Of a stretch of DNA of 64,000 nt, positions 63,818 to 64,000 are shown piece by piece (within the stretch, counting starts at the first letter, position 1; each line of letters begins with the position of its first letter). Made by a program: the position numbers and the translations under genes. The DNA comes from Tenacibaculum sp. GTDB taxonomy: Bacteria > Bacteroidota > Bacteroidia > Flavobacteriales > Flavobacteriaceae. The notes under the pieces were generated by a model. The model was not told where the DNA came from and did no database searches. It saw only the letters and a list, made by a program, of their open reading frames with translations. Location of the stretch: positions 124,001-188,000 of the forward strand of contig JAKVCX010000010.1 of the NCBI GenBank assembly GCA_022448525.1, written 5' to 3'.

Positions 63818-64000
63818 TTATTTGGCTACCTTTAAAATTTTAACTTCTTGTTTATCTTTTACACTTCTAGCACCTTCTTCTACGATCTCCATTCCGCTAG
63901 TTAACCCTTTTGTAACTTCTACAACATCACCTTGAGTTTTACCTGTTTCAATGATAACTTGCTTTGCTATTGACTTATCATTTGATGTTTCAACTACATA
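63818..64000 (-). CDS. RND efflux periplasmic adaptor, only the C-terminal 60 residues
   Basis: The frame runs off the window edge. The visible 60 residues, with KTQGDVVEVTKGLTSGMEIVEEG and the end VKILKVAK, match the membrane-proximal domain of HlyD/MFP adaptors. Its stop is 18 bases before the RND start, so adaptor and pump form one operon read from the right. The outer-membrane factor and regulator, if any, lie outside. Confidence 0.85.
   Translation of the reverse strand, partial: YVVETSNDKSIAKQVIIETGKTQGDVVEVTKGLTSGMEIVEEGARSVKDKQEVKILKVAK

Overview
The window is an AT-rich chromosomal segment from a member of the Bacteroidota, most likely family Flavobacteriaceae (marine Tenacibaculum/Polaribacter-like relatives are plausible, but I cannot fix the genus). 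The evidence is consistent: type IX secretion (T9SS) C-terminal sorting domains, a TonB-dependent receptor with a carboxypeptidase-regulatory N-terminal domain, an ExbB/ExbD/ExbD operon, SprB-like repeats, DUF5916 and DUF5777 barrels, a GalE-like L-threonine dehydrogenase, and many promoters with the Bacteroidota -7 element TAnnTTTG. No rRNA, tRNA, CRISPR array, insertion sequence or prophage is visible.

Layout. 1-3757 (+): 3' part of gpmI, a thioredoxin-fold lipoprotein, a small membrane protein, map and a methyltransferase. 3754-8392: an ApbE lipoprotein (-), an OmpA-family lipoprotein (+) and a DUF5916 outer-membrane protein (-). 8581-19211 (+): a translation block (rplM-rpsI, rpsB, tsf, pyrH-frr), an MMPL/RND exporter, asnS, rpoN and a PAP2-like membrane protein. 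19206-23505 (-): a PorT-like barrel, two exbD, a small membrane protein, exbB and a type I asparaginase. 23609-29716 (+): a YugP-type metallopeptidase, a small secreted protein, then a TonB-dependent receptor, membrane protein, LytS-type kinase and LytTR regulator in one overlapping operon. 29795-32399 (-): a Bax inhibitor-1 protein and lepA. 32674-36207 (+): a CHRD / haem / YceI / OB-fold / DUF5777 cluster whose intergenic DNA holds duplicated promoter and hairpin elements. 36241-38432: a Gfo/Idh/MocA oxidoreductase (-) and dus (+). 38723-44554 (-): lipoprotein, LolC/E-type permease, rbfA, then a response regulator, kinase and membrane protein operon tied to two paralogous proteins of an unrecognised family. 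45090-47013 (+): a three-gene DUF2589 cluster. 47046-50238 (+): mce, ftsX, DUF3098, uppP, truB. 50233-64000 (mostly -): surface proteins, an L-threonine dehydrogenase, a decayed T9SS beta-propeller pseudogene (+), an M43 metalloprotease lipoprotein, recX, and an RND efflux pump with the end of its adaptor at the window edge.

The best candidates for something undescribed are (1) the 41094-44554 locus, where two diverged copies of an unknown protein flank a putative membrane sensor plus a one-TM kinase and LuxR-type regulator; (2) the DUF2589 three-gene unit; (3) the paired 86-88-nt-loop hairpins and the duplicated promoter region (64-nt internal spacing conserved exactly) around the CHRD gene; and (4) the freshly broken surface-protein gene with four in-frame stops and one frameshift.
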